The notes: generated by a model from the sequence alone, not told the origin. DNA of 64,000 bases from Myxococcus qinghaiensis (GCF_024198215.1 NZ_JAKCFA010000011.1:124001-188000); one strand, 5' to 3'; positions 47,797 to 56,454 are shown, counted from the stretch's first letter. Translations and numbers: made by a program.

Positions 47797-49182
47797 ATGA
47801 GGTTCCGCAATTTCGCGCTCGCCTGTGCTCTGTCTCTCGGAGTCACGGCCTGTGGCAGCACGTCCCCCGACGAGTCGCCAGTCGTCCCTGTCGAGGAGAC
47901 GGGCGTCTCCACCGCCGCGGCGACGGCCACCCGCATCTACGCGTACGAGCCCACCGGCACGCACGAGCTCAGCTTCGAGACGCTGGGCACCTTCGAGACG
48001 CGCAACAACCGCCGCGTGCTCGTGATTCGTGGCACCACCAACCGCTACATCCGCGATGTCTTCAGCTTCGTGCCAGATGACGCCTTCGGCACGGCGAGCG
48101 TCATCAGCGAGCGGCGCTTCGAGGTGGTGCTGGAGGAGGGCCACGAGCTGAACACGATGCTCTCCGGCCTGCCGCTGCTGGTCTCCATCGACACCTTCAC
48201 GGGCTCGCCGACGCGATACTACGCGCAGATCATCCTCGCGCCCCGCTTCTTCGACTTCCGTGGGCCGAACTCCATCTCCGTCTTCGAGAACGTCGATCCG
48301 GTCTACGTGCGCAACACGGCCGGCACCGAGTCCCTGATGTACCGCGGCCGGGTGGACTCGGCGGCCACGTCGCTCACCGTCACCGCGCCGGACGGCGTGC
48401 CGACGGTCTCCCGCGTGGACGCGGACACCTTCAACCTGGACTGGCGCTACCCAGCCGTGCACCAGGCCGTGGACCCGCACACCATTCCCCTCACCTTCAC
48501 CGCCGCGCTGAACACCGGCGCCGTGGTGGACGAGACGGCGCGCCTCGTGGTGCGCGTCACCGGGCTGGCCATCAGCACCAACGACGACCCGTACAACACG
48601 TGGCCGTCCCCCGCCTGCCAGCCGTCCGTCTACACCTGCTACCACTCGAAGCCCGCGGGCACGCTGGACTTCAGCTCGTGCGGGACCTACCGCCAGGTGC
48701 AGCGCTGCACGTACGCGAGCGCCTGCGAGGTGCTCCCCGGCCAGCCGCTGTCGCTCACCGAAATTGGCTTCCCGCCCCCGGCGCACGCGCTTCAGGCGCC
48801 CGCCTCCGCCTCCTTGGCCACGACGTGGTACGGGCAGGTCGGCATCGACGCGTACAGCACCCCGGAGTGCCCGGCCACGCCGGTGACCATCCAGGCGGTG
48901 GTGGACCACCTCCACGAGACGATGCAAGAAGTGCTGCCGTTCGATTGGGGCGAGGCCACCGACCGCGCAGGCCTGGTGGACAGATACTTCTTCGGCGCGA
49001 GCAACGACCCGCTGCTCGCCGCCATCGACGCGTTCGCGGGCGGTGGCCCCATCCAGGCGTGGTTCGGCTGGGAGGAGCTCCCCTGCCACAACTGCCACAG
49101 CTACGCTGAGTACGGCGTCCTGTACTACCCGAACAGCGGCAAGGTCATCGTGCTGAAGAGCTACCACGGCTACGACTGGTGA
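47797..49182 (+). CDS. Lipoprotein of unknown function
   Basis: 461 residues from ATG 47797, with GGAGG six bases upstream. Signal with lipobox GVTAC (about Cys 19). The mature protein has a beta-rich middle and a Cys-rich C-terminal third (CQPSVYTCYH, CTYASACEVL, CHNCHSY), ending KSYHGYDW. The CHNCH pair resembles a metal or haem site but is not a CxxCH followed by the usual context. No family recognised. Confidence 0.75.
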   Translation: MRFRNFALACALSLGVTACGSTSPDESPVVPVEETGVSTAAATATRIYAYEPTGTHELSFETLGTFETRNNRRVLVIRGTTNRYIRDVFSFVPDDAFGTASVISERRFEVVLEEGHELNTMLSGLPLLVSIDTFTGSPTRYYAQIILAPRFFDFRGPNSISVFENVDPVYVRNTAGTESLMYRGRVDSAATSLTVTAPDGVPTVSRVDADTFNLDWRYPAVHQAVDPHTIPLTFTAALNTGAVVDETARLVVRVTGLAISTNDDPYNTWPSPACQPSVYTCYHSKPAGTLDFSSCGTYRQVQRCTYASACEVLPGQPLSLTEIGFPPPAHALQAPASASLATTWYGQVGIDAYSTPECPATPVTIQAVVDHLHETMQEVLPFDWGEATDRAGLVDRYFFGASNDPLLAAIDAFAGGGPIQAWFGWEELPCHNCHSYAEYGVLYYPNSGKVIVLKSYHGYDW

Positions 49183-49254
49183 TGAGCTCCCGCCCGGGCC
49201 GCTCCCCAGCGCCCGGGCGGCCCAGCAGGACCGGGCCCTGGAGGACTCCGCCCG

Positions 49255-49899
49255 TCAGTCGGTCTGGCCGACCGCGCCCCGGACGGCGTCGGCCAGCTCA
49301 CGCACGGGATTCAGCAATCCATACAGCTCGATGGTGGTGCGAGGGACGGCAATCACCTCCACCGTCAGGACACCGTCCTCAATGGAGAAGGTCTCGAAGG
49401 CGCGGGCCAGGTTCAGCAGGGGCTGCCGCATTGCCGCGCTGAGGAGGACGGCGCGGGCCTTGGGAGTGACGTTCCTCAGGTCCAATGCATTATCAAGGCT
49501 GGCATCTCCAATCTCCTCGTCCTTCACGCCAAACATCGTGAGAAACGCGTCACCCAGCGTCTGGGGCCGGATGGTCACCCCGCGCGGAAAGCCATCACCC
49601 AGACCGTGCCGGATGATGGTGACGATGTGGAAATGCCTGCCGAAGCCCCGGTGCTCGGTCTCCACGGAGATCGGCCGCCCGGCGAGGCGGCCCTTCATCT
49701 CCATCGTCCCCGCGGAGTACATGAACCCGGACCTCGCGAAGAAGGACCAGTCGCGCGTGTTCGCGAAACCCTGCCAGGCCTGAAGTTGCTGCTTCCAGTG
49801 CTGCCAGCGGACGTAGCCGATGAGGCTCGCGACCCCCAGGCCGACTCCGAAGACGCTGGAAAAGATGCCGATTTGTATCCCGGTCATTCCCGTGAGCAT
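49255..49899 (-). CDS. Membrane-anchored protein (DUF3137-like)
   Basis: 214 residues from ATG 49897-49899; ATG 49885-49887 is an alternative. One N-terminal span (IGIFSSVFGVGLGVASLIGYV), then a soluble domain with GRLAGRPISVETEHRGFGRH and LLSAAMRQPLLNLARAFETF. Resembles DUF3137 proteins. Function unknown; monocistronic. Confidence 0.6.
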   Translation of the reverse strand: MLTGMTGIQIGIFSSVFGVGLGVASLIGYVRWQHWKQQLQAWQGFANTRDWSFFARSGFMYSAGTMEMKGRLAGRPISVETEHRGFGRHFHIVTIIRHGLGDGFPRGVTIRPQTLGDAFLTMFGVKDEEIGDASLDNALDLRNVTPKARAVLLSAAMRQPLLNLARAFETFSIEDGVLTVEVIAVPRTTIELYGLLNPVRELADAVRGAVGQTD

Positions 49900-50458
49900 C
49901 CCTGTTCGGCCCGTCTCCGCCAACCCCTCCGCGCGGCCCCCGGACGGGACGCTGCGGGGCAACCTCTCCAGGACGGCCAGGAGGGACCCTCCAGTTTCAC
50001 GCCGCCCCGGCCAACGGGGCCGGAGGGCCACTCCTTTCAAGCGGACTCACCCCCGTCCGCAGGCGAGCACCGGGCGATGGAGACATGATGCGGTGAATAG
50101 GGATGAAACGACGCAAGGACGCTCCAAGGCATCCTTGATGCGAGGTATCGGGGGGACGTCGAGCCATCCGGGCCTGGGTCCCGCGCGACTGGATGGCTTC
50201 ACGACGCCGCCATTCGTCTGACGGAGCGCGTCGGCGTCGTGACGCTTGGGGACGAACTGGACAGCGTCGTGAGGGAGTTGCGGGTTTGACCCTTGACGCA
50301 CTACACAAACGACATCGAGCTGTGATTCCGAAGACTGCGCACCGGTTCAGCGCCTTGACGTCTGATTACACATGTCATTCACTCCTGCGCTCCAGCCACG
50401 AGAGGCCATGCTGGGCCTCGCGAGACTGGAGTTCACGCTACACACCCAGGAGTAGACC
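49900..50458. other. Intergenic region with a gene remnant
   Basis: About 560 bp. It contains the open remnant at 50107-50289 and a possible promoter region before the peptide gene (TTGACG at 50355-50360; no convincing -10). Other open frames are shadows. Confidence 0.5.
50107..50289 (+). pseudogene. Possible C-terminal remnant of an unknown gene
   Basis: After a stop codon at 50104-50106 this frame reads 60 residues with balanced composition, ending LTERVGVVTLGDELDSVVREL and TGA 50287-50289, with no start codon. It looks like the tail of a real protein rather than a shadow frame. Identity unknown; could be chance. Confidence 0.3.
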
Positions 50459-50569
50459 ATGCAGATCAAGACCAAGGTGCGCGGTGGTCCTCGTAGCTGT
50501 GGCGGTCCGATCATCTACCCCGTTCCCGGCCCCTACAATCCCAGCAACCCGTACGAGCAGATTCCGTAG
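50459..50569 (+). CDS. 36-residue Gly/Pro-rich peptide, possible RiPP-like precursor
   Basis: ATG 50459 to TAG 50567-50569, with AGGAG eight bases before the ATG. The peptide starts MQIKTKVRGG, a short basic leader-like segment ending in Gly-Gly, followed by a 26-residue Pro-, Tyr- and Asn-rich part with one Cys (PRSCGGPIIYPVPGPYN, then PSNPYEQIP). This resembles precursors of modified or secreted peptides cleaved after GG. No modification or export genes are adjacent, so the assignment is speculative. Hairpins lie just after the stop codon. Confidence 0.6.
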   Translation: MQIKTKVRGGPRSCGGPIIYPVPGPYNPSNPYEQIP

Positions 50570-50570
50570 C

Positions 50571-50620
50571 ACCGCCCGCACCTGATGAGGTGCGGCAGGC
50601 TCGAGTCGCCAGCGGGCGGT
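50571..50620 (+). terminator. Competing hairpins after the peptide gene
   Basis: CCGCACCT (50576-50583) pairs with AGGTGCGG (50588-50595) around GATG. Alternatively ACCGCCCGC (50571-50579) pairs with GCGGGCGGT (50612-50620). The two share bases and exclude each other. The first is a plausible terminator without a T-run. Confidence 0.5.
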
Positions 50621-50655
50621 CCATTCGCCTGCTGGTGATTTGTAGCCCTGGGCTG

Positions 50656-51252
50656 TCATCCCGAAACGGCGCGCCTGATGGCGGGGCGGCGGGTCTGGCG
50701 CAGGACGTAGTCGACGAGCCTCGGATGCCTCTCAAGGAGCTTCACCGTGTTTGCCAGGTGAAGGATTGACGCCAGGACCACGTCGGCGGCGGTGAAGGCG
50801 GCACCCACGATGAACTCCCTGCCACCGAGCCGGGTGTCGATGACGGTGAGCACGGCATCGAGCCGGGCGAGCTGCGTCGAGAGGTCGGCCTTGTTCTCGT
50901 CGGACAGTTGGGCATTCCGGTAGTGCTCCAGCACCAGGGGTTCGAGCGTCACCTCGGCGAACAGCAGCCATTGGAGGTAGGGGCCGCGCTCGCTCGACGC
51001 CGGGGGCGGTGCCAGACGCTTCTCTGGATACCGGTCCGCCAGGTAGAGGCAGATCGCCGGTGATTCGAACAAGGTGACCTCCCCATCCACCAGGACGGGA
51101 ACCTCCCCGAACGGGTGCAGCGCCAGATAGGCCGAGGTCCGGTGCTCCTGCTTCGACAGGTCGAGCTTGACCAGCTCGTAGGGAATTTCGAGCTCCTCGA
51201 GCAACCATCGGGGACGTGTCGCCCGGGTCCGGGGCGCGAAGTAGAGCTTCAT
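50656..51252 (-). CDS. Glutathione S-transferase
   Basis: 198 residues, ATG 51250-51252 with AGGAG upstream. The N-terminal thioredoxin-like domain reads MKLYFAPRTRATRPRWLLEE, with cis-Pro EVPVLVDG and glutathione-binding LFESPAICLYLADRYPE; the C-terminal helical domain follows. Conjugates or reduces with glutathione. The divergent LysR gene, about 106 bp away, probably controls it. Confidence 0.9.
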   Translation of the reverse strand: MKLYFAPRTRATRPRWLLEELEIPYELVKLDLSKQEHRTSAYLALHPFGEVPVLVDGEVTLFESPAICLYLADRYPEKRLAPPPASSERGPYLQWLLFAEVTLEPLVLEHYRNAQLSDENKADLSTQLARLDAVLTVIDTRLGGREFIVGAAFTAADVVLASILHLANTVKLLERHPRLVDYVLRQTRRPAIRRAVSG

Positions 51253-51299
51253 GTGAGCACTCCTGCGACGGGAATCAGTGGCTGCCACCATGTGGGCTG

Positions 51300-51309
51300 G
51301 ACAGCTGTC
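51300..51309. promoter_or_regulatory. 10-bp palindrome between GST and LysR genes
   Basis: GACAGCTGTC (51300-51309) is a perfect palindrome in the shared intergenic region. It may be part of a LysR operator, although a longer T-N11-A box is not clear. Confidence 0.3.
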
Positions 51310-51358
51310 GGACAATGCGCTCACGCCTGGACTCTTTGTCAGGCTAGCCTTGACGGCG

Positions 51359-52258
51359 ATGATCTCTCCGGCCGACATGGTTCTCTTCGCGGCAGTGGTT
51401 CGCGAAGGCAGCTTCAGCGGAGCCGCGCGACAGCTCGGCATCACGAAGCAGACCACCAGCGAACGCATCGGGAAGCTGGAGAAACAGCTCGGGGTGCGGC
51501 TCCTGGAGCGAACCACGAGACGACTGCGGGTCACCGGTTCTGGAGCGATGTACTTCGAGCGCTGTTCCGCCATCGCCGCGCAGATCGACGAGGCCAACAA
51601 GGAGGTGCAGCAACAGCAGGTGGAGCCAGTCGGCCTGTTGCGGATGTCCTCGCCGATGCTCTACGGCCGCCGCTACCTGGCTCCGGTGGTTTCGAAGTTC
51701 CTCGGCCGCTACCCCAAGGCGCGGATTGAAGTGGTGCTGGCGGATCGCCGCATCAACCTCATCGAGGAGGGACTGGATCTCGCGATTCACATCGGACCGC
51801 TCGACGACTCGTCGCTCGTCTCGCGCAAGCTCGGAGAGGCGCCTGTCTACTGCGTCGCAAGCCCTGGGTATCTATCGAAGCATGGGGTGCCGCGAGCCCA
51901 GGACCTTGCCTCCGCCCGATGCGTCGGCTTCAGCGCGTTCGAGACCTGGCAGGTCGCGGGGGTGAAGTCGCGGATCGACCCGGTGCTGATTGTGAATGAC
52001 CTGGAGGTCGCGTGTGAGGCGGCCCTGGCCGGCGTCGGAATCGCGCGTGTTCCAGCGTTCCTCTGCCGAGATGCCGTGCGTGACGGTCGACTGAAGGTCG
52101 TCTTCGGTCCCAAGCCAGCGATGGTGAGAACCGTCTACGCGCTCTACCCGAGTCGGCTGAACCTCCCCGCGAGGGTCCGGCTCTTCGTCGATGCGATGGC
52201 GACCCTGGTCGAACCCATGTTGTCGCTGCACGGACCTTCGCGGCGAAAGCGCTCGTGA
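51359..52258 (+). CDS. LysR-family transcriptional regulator
   Basis: 299 residues from ATG 51359. N-terminal winged HTH (FAAVVREGSFSGAARQLGIT, then TTSERIGKLEKQLGVRLLER) and a periplasmic-binding-like effector domain (PMLYGRRYLAPVVSKFL onward). Closest in style to the CrgA/DhcR-like group. Diverges from the GST gene, its probable target. The upstream open frame is not conserved. Confidence 0.92.
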   Translation: MISPADMVLFAAVVREGSFSGAARQLGITKQTTSERIGKLEKQLGVRLLERTTRRLRVTGSGAMYFERCSAIAAQIDEANKEVQQQQVEPVGLLRMSSPMLYGRRYLAPVVSKFLGRYPKARIEVVLADRRINLIEEGLDLAIHIGPLDDSSLVSRKLGEAPVYCVASPGYLSKHGVPRAQDLASARCVGFSAFETWQVAGVKSRIDPVLIVNDLEVACEAALAGVGIARVPAFLCRDAVRDGRLKVVFGPKPAMVRTVYALYPSRLNLPARVRLFVDAMATLVEPMLSLHGPSRRKRS

Positions 52259-52304
52259 CGGGATGGGCTGAACCTGACAGGGCGCTCCCGAGCCCATCCG
52301 CCCG

Positions 52305-53618
52305 TCAATACTCCGGGCGAGGCGTCAAACCGAGCTGCTCCCTGAGCTTGTTCTCGGTGGGGTGCGAGGGCCGGATGTCGGGTGTCCTGGCATCGCCATC
52401 GTGGTCATAGGGCAGTCCCGTCGCGGCCAGCTCACGGTTGTTCACGCCGTCCGTCTGTCCCGGCGCGCGGGTCCCCGTGGCGTAGTTGTAGCCATGCACC
52501 AGCTCGTGGAAGAGCGTGGTGACGGGCGGTCGCACCTGCCAGGGCTTGTCTCCGTCGTAGTACTCCGTCTCCGTGGGGTTGTAGTTGATGTTCGCGTCCG
52601 AGCCCGGCCCCGGCGTCCCATCGGGCCTCAACCAAGAATCGTCATCGTTGCTCGGAGATGCCGAGTCACCCATCGAGGTCTCCCGGATGGTCGTCGACCT
52701 GCCGCTGGCATCCAGCCCCGAGAGCAGCTCCCGGCCCACCGGGAGGGACTCCAACGCCTCCAGGTCCGACTGGACGCGCGCCTGGAAGTTCGCGTCCCCC
52801 TTCACCGTCACCGACGTGCCCACGTCCTTGCTCAGGTCCACCGTGGTGACGGTGTCCTGCCTGGAGCGCGCCACGGTGTCGTTCTTCTGTGAATAGACCT
52901 CGTCGTGCCCGGAGCCGCCGTCAATGGCATCCTCGCCGGCCCCGCCCGCGAGCACATCACTCCCCGAGCCACCGGCCAGCGTGTCGTTGCCCCGGCCCCC
53001 TATCACCTGGTCCTTGCCACCGCCGCCCTTGAGGCTGTCGTCGCCACGGCCACCATCCAGGTAATCCCGTCCCGCGCCGCCGCTCACCGCGTCATCGCCG
53101 CCCAGGCCATACACCACATCCCTGCCAGCTCCTCCCCGGATGGAGTCATCTCCAGCGCCACCCTGGAGATAGTCATCTCCCTCACCGCCATGGATGGCCA
53201 CGCCCGTCGTCACGTTGGCATCCACCGTAATCTTGTCGTTTCCATCGCCGCCCTTGATGACCACGTTCTCGGCCTGCTCCGCCGTGAGCTGGAGGGTCGA
53301 GCCTCCACTGGTGATGGTCAGCCCGCCTCGAGGGCCCTGGGTGACGGTCGCCGTGTCATCCCCCGCGCCCAGGTCCACCACCGTCCGCCCGGACCTGTCC
53401 TCGCTGAGGGTCGGCGTCGTCGCGCTGGGCCTCGCACGAGGTGCTCCCGTCAGGTCCGGCCCAGGCCTCCGCTGTGCCGCATCAAAAGAGTCCCGCGCAA
53501 AGGCGTTCGCCGGCTTCGCCGTCTGCGGGAGGGCGGGCTTCGGCTTCGCCACCTCCACCTTCGGCGGGGACAAGAACGGCTTCGCGAGGACCTTCGTGGC
53601 GACCTTGGGACCGGACAT
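52305..53618 (-). CDS. RTX-repeat protein with M91-type metallopeptidase domain
   Basis: 437 residues from ATG 53616-53618. After a Pro/Lys/Ala-rich N-terminus without a signal peptide, residues about 120-240 contain about a dozen GGxGxD calcium-binding nonapeptides. Residues 280-437 hold zinc motif HELVH (371-375) with NRELAATG (Glu 396) as probable third ligand, matching M91, the family of the type III effector NleD. RTX repeats point to calcium-dependent folding after type I secretion, but no T1SS genes are nearby. GGAGGAG about 30 bp upstream is poorly spaced, so the start may lie further upstream. Confidence 0.85.
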   Translation of the reverse strand: MSGPKVATKVLAKPFLSPPKVEVAKPKPALPQTAKPANAFARDSFDAAQRRPGPDLTGAPRARPSATTPTLSEDRSGRTVVDLGAGDDTATVTQGPRGGLTITSGGSTLQLTAEQAENVVIKGGDGNDKITVDANVTTGVAIHGGEGDDYLQGGAGDDSIRGGAGRDVVYGLGGDDAVSGGAGRDYLDGGRGDDSLKGGGGKDQVIGGRGNDTLAGGSGSDVLAGGAGEDAIDGGSGHDEVYSQKNDTVARSRQDTVTTVDLSKDVGTSVTVKGDANFQARVQSDLEALESLPVGRELLSGLDASGRSTTIRETSMGDSASPSNDDDSWLRPDGTPGPGSDANINYNPTETEYYDGDKPWQVRPPVTTLFHELVHGYNYATGTRAPGQTDGVNNRELAATGLPYDHDGDARTPDIRPSHPTENKLREQLGLTPRPEY

Positions 53619-53735
53619 GGAGGTGTTCCGCAGGGACAGAGAGACTCCTCCTATGACCTGAGCCCGAAGACGGTTACACCCGCGCCACTCCGGGGCAGAC
53701 ACCTTCCGCTTCTGAACAGTGCCCCCTCCTCCCAA

Positions 53736-53774
53736 CACAAACGCCGCCCCTGGCATCCCTGGCCAGAGGCGGCG
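53736..53774 (-). terminator. Terminator of the peptidase/lipoprotein pair
   Basis: CGCCGCC (53742-53748) and GGCGGCG (53768-53774), with inner CTGGC/GCCAG pairing, form a long stem followed on the minus strand by TTTGTGTT. It lies about 20 bp after the lipoprotein gene's stop codon. Confidence 0.65.
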
Positions 53775-53792
53775 GTGTCAGGCAGTGCGCGA

Positions 53793-54695
53793 CTACGGAA
53801 CCGCGTTCACGTCCACGTCAATCACACGCGGCTCCTCGGTATGGGTCTCCGTGGTGACGGAGGCCACGGCGGCCCCCACCTGGAGCGTCAGCGCCCAGCT
53901 CCCATCCGTGAGCCGGTGGGGCACGTACTTCCAGGCAAGCCTCACGCGGCCCGCCGTCAGCCCTTCCGCCACGAGGGCCTCGGTAGCCTTCCGCTCGATT
54001 TCGGCCGTGGACAGCCGGGTCCGCAGCAGGTGCCCCTCACGCGCCAGCGCGGGCCAGGCGATGAGCGCGCGCTGGAAGCTGCCATCCACTCCATGCGTCA
54101 CCACCGCGCGGTGCCCCTGCACCCGGATGCCATTGATGGCGCGCAGGACGAAAGTCTTATGCCGGTGGAGCTCCGCGGGCTCAAAGGTGCCCACATCCTC
54201 GCTCTGGACGAAGGACGCCACCTGCCGGATTTCTCCCACCTCCGTGGTGGGAATGCCCCAGCGCTGCAGCCGGGCCAGGGAGTTGCGCTGAAGGACCGCG
54301 GGCTCCTGCCTCGTCGGGGCTCCGCTCTCCACCTTGTTCAGCACCAGGGCCCGACCGGACGAACCATCCCGCTCCAGCTTCCAGTTCGCTGACTCCAAGT
54401 CGAGACGAGTGCCCAGCTCGCCCGACACGGTGAAGGGCTCCGTCGTGCCAATCAGTCCCCGCTGGAGAATCGCGTCGTTGAAGGCGTTGGCCTGCAGCAA
54501 CTGGGTGGGCAACCCACCGGACGGAGGCGTCGCGATGCCGGTGGTGTCGAACTCAAAGCTGACGGCGGTCGCCGCGCTGGAAACCTGCGCGGGCTGCGTG
54601 TCGGGGCTCTGCTCCGCCAGGGGTGTCACGCTGTCGCAGCCAAGCATCGCGGTGAGAGGCAGGACGGTCAGGAATCGGATGATGTGCGTCTTCAT
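53793..54695 (-). CDS. Lipoprotein downstream of the clan-CD-like peptidase
   Basis: 300 residues. Signal with lipobox MLGC (about Cys 20). Mature part unknown: mixed alpha/beta, with Cys only at the lipobox and phrases such as WGIPTTEVGEIRQVASFVQ and GRVRLAWKYVPHRL. It begins 40 bp after the cysteine-peptidase gene on the same strand, and a strong terminator follows, so the two form a two-gene operon. It may be substrate, inhibitor or receptor for the peptidase. Confidence 0.8.
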   Translation of the reverse strand: MKTHIIRFLTVLPLTAMLGCDSVTPLAEQSPDTQPAQVSSAATAVSFEFDTTGIATPPSGGLPTQLLQANAFNDAILQRGLIGTTEPFTVSGELGTRLDLESANWKLERDGSSGRALVLNKVESGAPTRQEPAVLQRNSLARLQRWGIPTTEVGEIRQVASFVQSEDVGTFEPAELHRHKTFVLRAINGIRVQGHRAVVTHGVDGSFQRALIAWPALAREGHLLRTRLSTAEIERKATEALVAEGLTAGRVRLAWKYVPHRLTDGSWALTLQVGAAVASVTTETHTEEPRVIDVDVNAVP

Positions 54696-54735
54696 GGTTT
54701 CAGTGTCCGGGTGAAGGTTTGGATGGACGATGCGT

Positions 54736-55602
54736 TCAGGGCAGCTTGCGACCGTTGTCCGGGTTGCAGCCGCTCACGTAGAAGTAGGTGGAGCCCGTCT
54801 TGCTGCCGGTGTTCTTGCGGTCTCTCCAACCACCCGCCTCGTACATGCTCTTGCGCTTCGCCTTGGTGTCACCGAAGACGATGGACACAGGGCAGTCGTC
54901 ATAGATGAGCCCCCAGTCGTAGGCCTCATCAATCCAGTTCTCTCCCACGCCATCCGCCATGGAGTTCGCCGTGTAGTCCTCCAGGTAGCCCTTCACGAAG
55001 TTGCCGCACGACGAGTCCCCGTGAAAGGCGTTCCAGACGCTGAAGCCGCTGGTGGCCGTCACGAGCTGCTGGCGGTAGCCGCCCTTCTCCCAGACCTCGA
55101 TGTTGCCGGACTGGCAGGCCTTGATGACGGCGATGTCCAGCTTCCCGTTCCCCAGCCGCATGTGCTCGTTCGTCCGCGCCGAACACGAAGGGTCATTGCT
55201 GCCCATGACGAGCGAGCTGCGCGGCGTGGACGCGCTGTGGCTGCCGTGCGTGTGGACGAAGATGACGTCCGCGTCGTCCACGCCGGCGTTGATGGCGGCG
55301 TCGTTGGACTCCCCCACCGCCCCCTTGGCCGGGTCCGTCCAGAGGTCCCGCGCCGCGTTGGAGTTGTTGTGCGTGCGCACGTCCGACCAGAGGCCGAGGC
55401 TCCTGAGCAGGTTGAAGTAGTTCGCGAAGGTCGCCGCCGTCTGGGTGTGGACGGAGTGCGACGAGCCCGAGCACTGCCCGGCCCCGCCGAAGTTGGCGAT
55501 GCCATAGACGTGCGTCTCGTTCGCCAGCGCCGCCGCCGGAAGGAGCAGCGCCCCCGCGAGCGCGCTGCTCAGCCATTGCTTGGTGTGAGTCCGGAACTTC
55601 AT
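54736..55602 (-). CDS. Exported clan-CD-like cysteine peptidase (DUF6345-like)
   Basis: 288 residues, signal peptide about 1-27 (ending PAAALA). Two hydrophobic strands lead to candidate catalytic residues: DVIFVHTHGSH with His 119-Gly 120, and LDIAVIKACQSG with Cys 163. This H-G ... x-A-C layout is the clan CD pattern of caspases, gingipains and legumains. The family is also listed as DUF6345, so activity is not assured. Paired with the lipoprotein encoded 40 bp downstream. Confidence 0.7.
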   Translation of the reverse strand: MKFRTHTKQWLSSALAGALLLPAAALANETHVYGIANFGGAGQCSGSSHSVHTQTAATFANYFNLLRSLGLWSDVRTHNNSNAARDLWTDPAKGAVGESNDAAINAGVDDADVIFVHTHGSHSASTPRSSLVMGSNDPSCSARTNEHMRLGNGKLDIAVIKACQSGNIEVWEKGGYRQQLVTATSGFSVWNAFHGDSSCGNFVKGYLEDYTANSMADGVGENWIDEAYDWGLIYDDCPVSIVFGDTKAKRKSMYEAGGWRDRKNTGSKTGSTYFYVSGCNPDNGRKLP

Positions 55603-55738
55603 GGTCCAGGTCCCCCTAGAAAGTCGATGTGCCGGAATGGCACGTCGTGGCCGGGAGGGAGCGTGAAGCGCTCCCCGTTTTCGGCCTCGGACCCAGAACG
55701 AAGGCCTTTTTAAATCTTCCCGAGCGCCCCTTTTTTCG

Positions 55739-56341
55739 TCACCGGGTCGTCGGGGGCGCCTGGAAACGGTGAGGCGCGAAGAGCGCGGCCAGCTCGTGGT
55801 TGCGCACCCAGGGCTGCTCGCCCTTGTCCAGGGACACCGTCTCCCTCAGGCGCCCCTGCTCGTATTCGTAATGCTGGCGGATGCGGTAGGTGTCGAAGGG
55901 GGCGAAGCGGCTCAGTTCCGGATGGAACACCAGCCGTGCCTCACGGAAGGCGCGGTCCGTCGTCCCCTCCCCCGGGCCCAGCGTGGACGCCAGACGTAAA
56001 CCCACGCTCCCCGAGGGCTCGGCGGCCATCAGGTCGACGCGGAAGTACATCGTCTGCTCGCGCGGCCCCGCGCTGCCGTCATAGTCCGGGTGCCGGCGAC
56101 GCAGATGTTTCACCGACTCCCAGTGGTTGCCATAGCGCCGCTGCTCGACGGTGAACTCGTAGTCGAAGGCCGGCACGCGCTCCCAGGCCCCCTCATGGAA
56201 GCGCTCGGCCTGGGCCTGCCCCACCCACAGCAGGGTGACCTCGGGCTCCGGACCTGGCTCGGCACGCGTCGGCAGGACGCCGGGAGCGGTGCTCGCGCAG
56301 GCGGTGAGCAGCATCCACGGGACGATGATGAAGAGCTTCAT
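55739..56341 (-). CDS. Lipoprotein of unknown function
   Basis: 200 residues, lipobox LLTAC (Cys 15). Mature part with many Arg, Tyr and Glu residues (EFTVEQRRYGNHWESVKHLRRR is too long to be a motif, but illustrates the charged style in short). No known family. ATG 56339-56341. Diverges from the LysR gene at 56452, the likely regulator, over 110 bp. Confidence 0.75.
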   Translation of the reverse strand: MKLFIIVPWMLLTACASTAPGVLPTRAEPGPEPEVTLLWVGQAQAERFHEGAWERVPAFDYEFTVEQRRYGNHWESVKHLRRRHPDYDGSAGPREQTMYFRVDLMAAEPSGSVGLRLASTLGPGEGTTDRAFREARLVFHPELSRFAPFDTYRIRQHYEYEQGRLRETVSLDKGEQPWVRNHELAALFAPHRFQAPPTTR

Positions 56342-56424
56342 GTGAAGAGACCTCGGTTCGGTGGAACGACATCCACGGGTTCCACCATGCGTCCCTCCAC
56401 GCGCATCAACAATGCGCTGGAATG

Positions 56425-56454
56425 CAACGCATCGTTGTAGATTCGGCAACGATG
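56425..56454. promoter_or_regulatory. LysR-type operator covering the lysR start codon
   Basis: CATCGTTG (56430-56437) and CAACGATG (56447-56454) are perfect 8-bp arms nine bases apart, containing a T-N11-A box (T436, A448). The right arm includes the ATG of the LysR gene. An overlapping CAACG-CAT-CGTTG palindrome (56425-56437) shares one arm. Suggests autorepression and control of the divergent lipoprotein. Confidence 0.6.
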
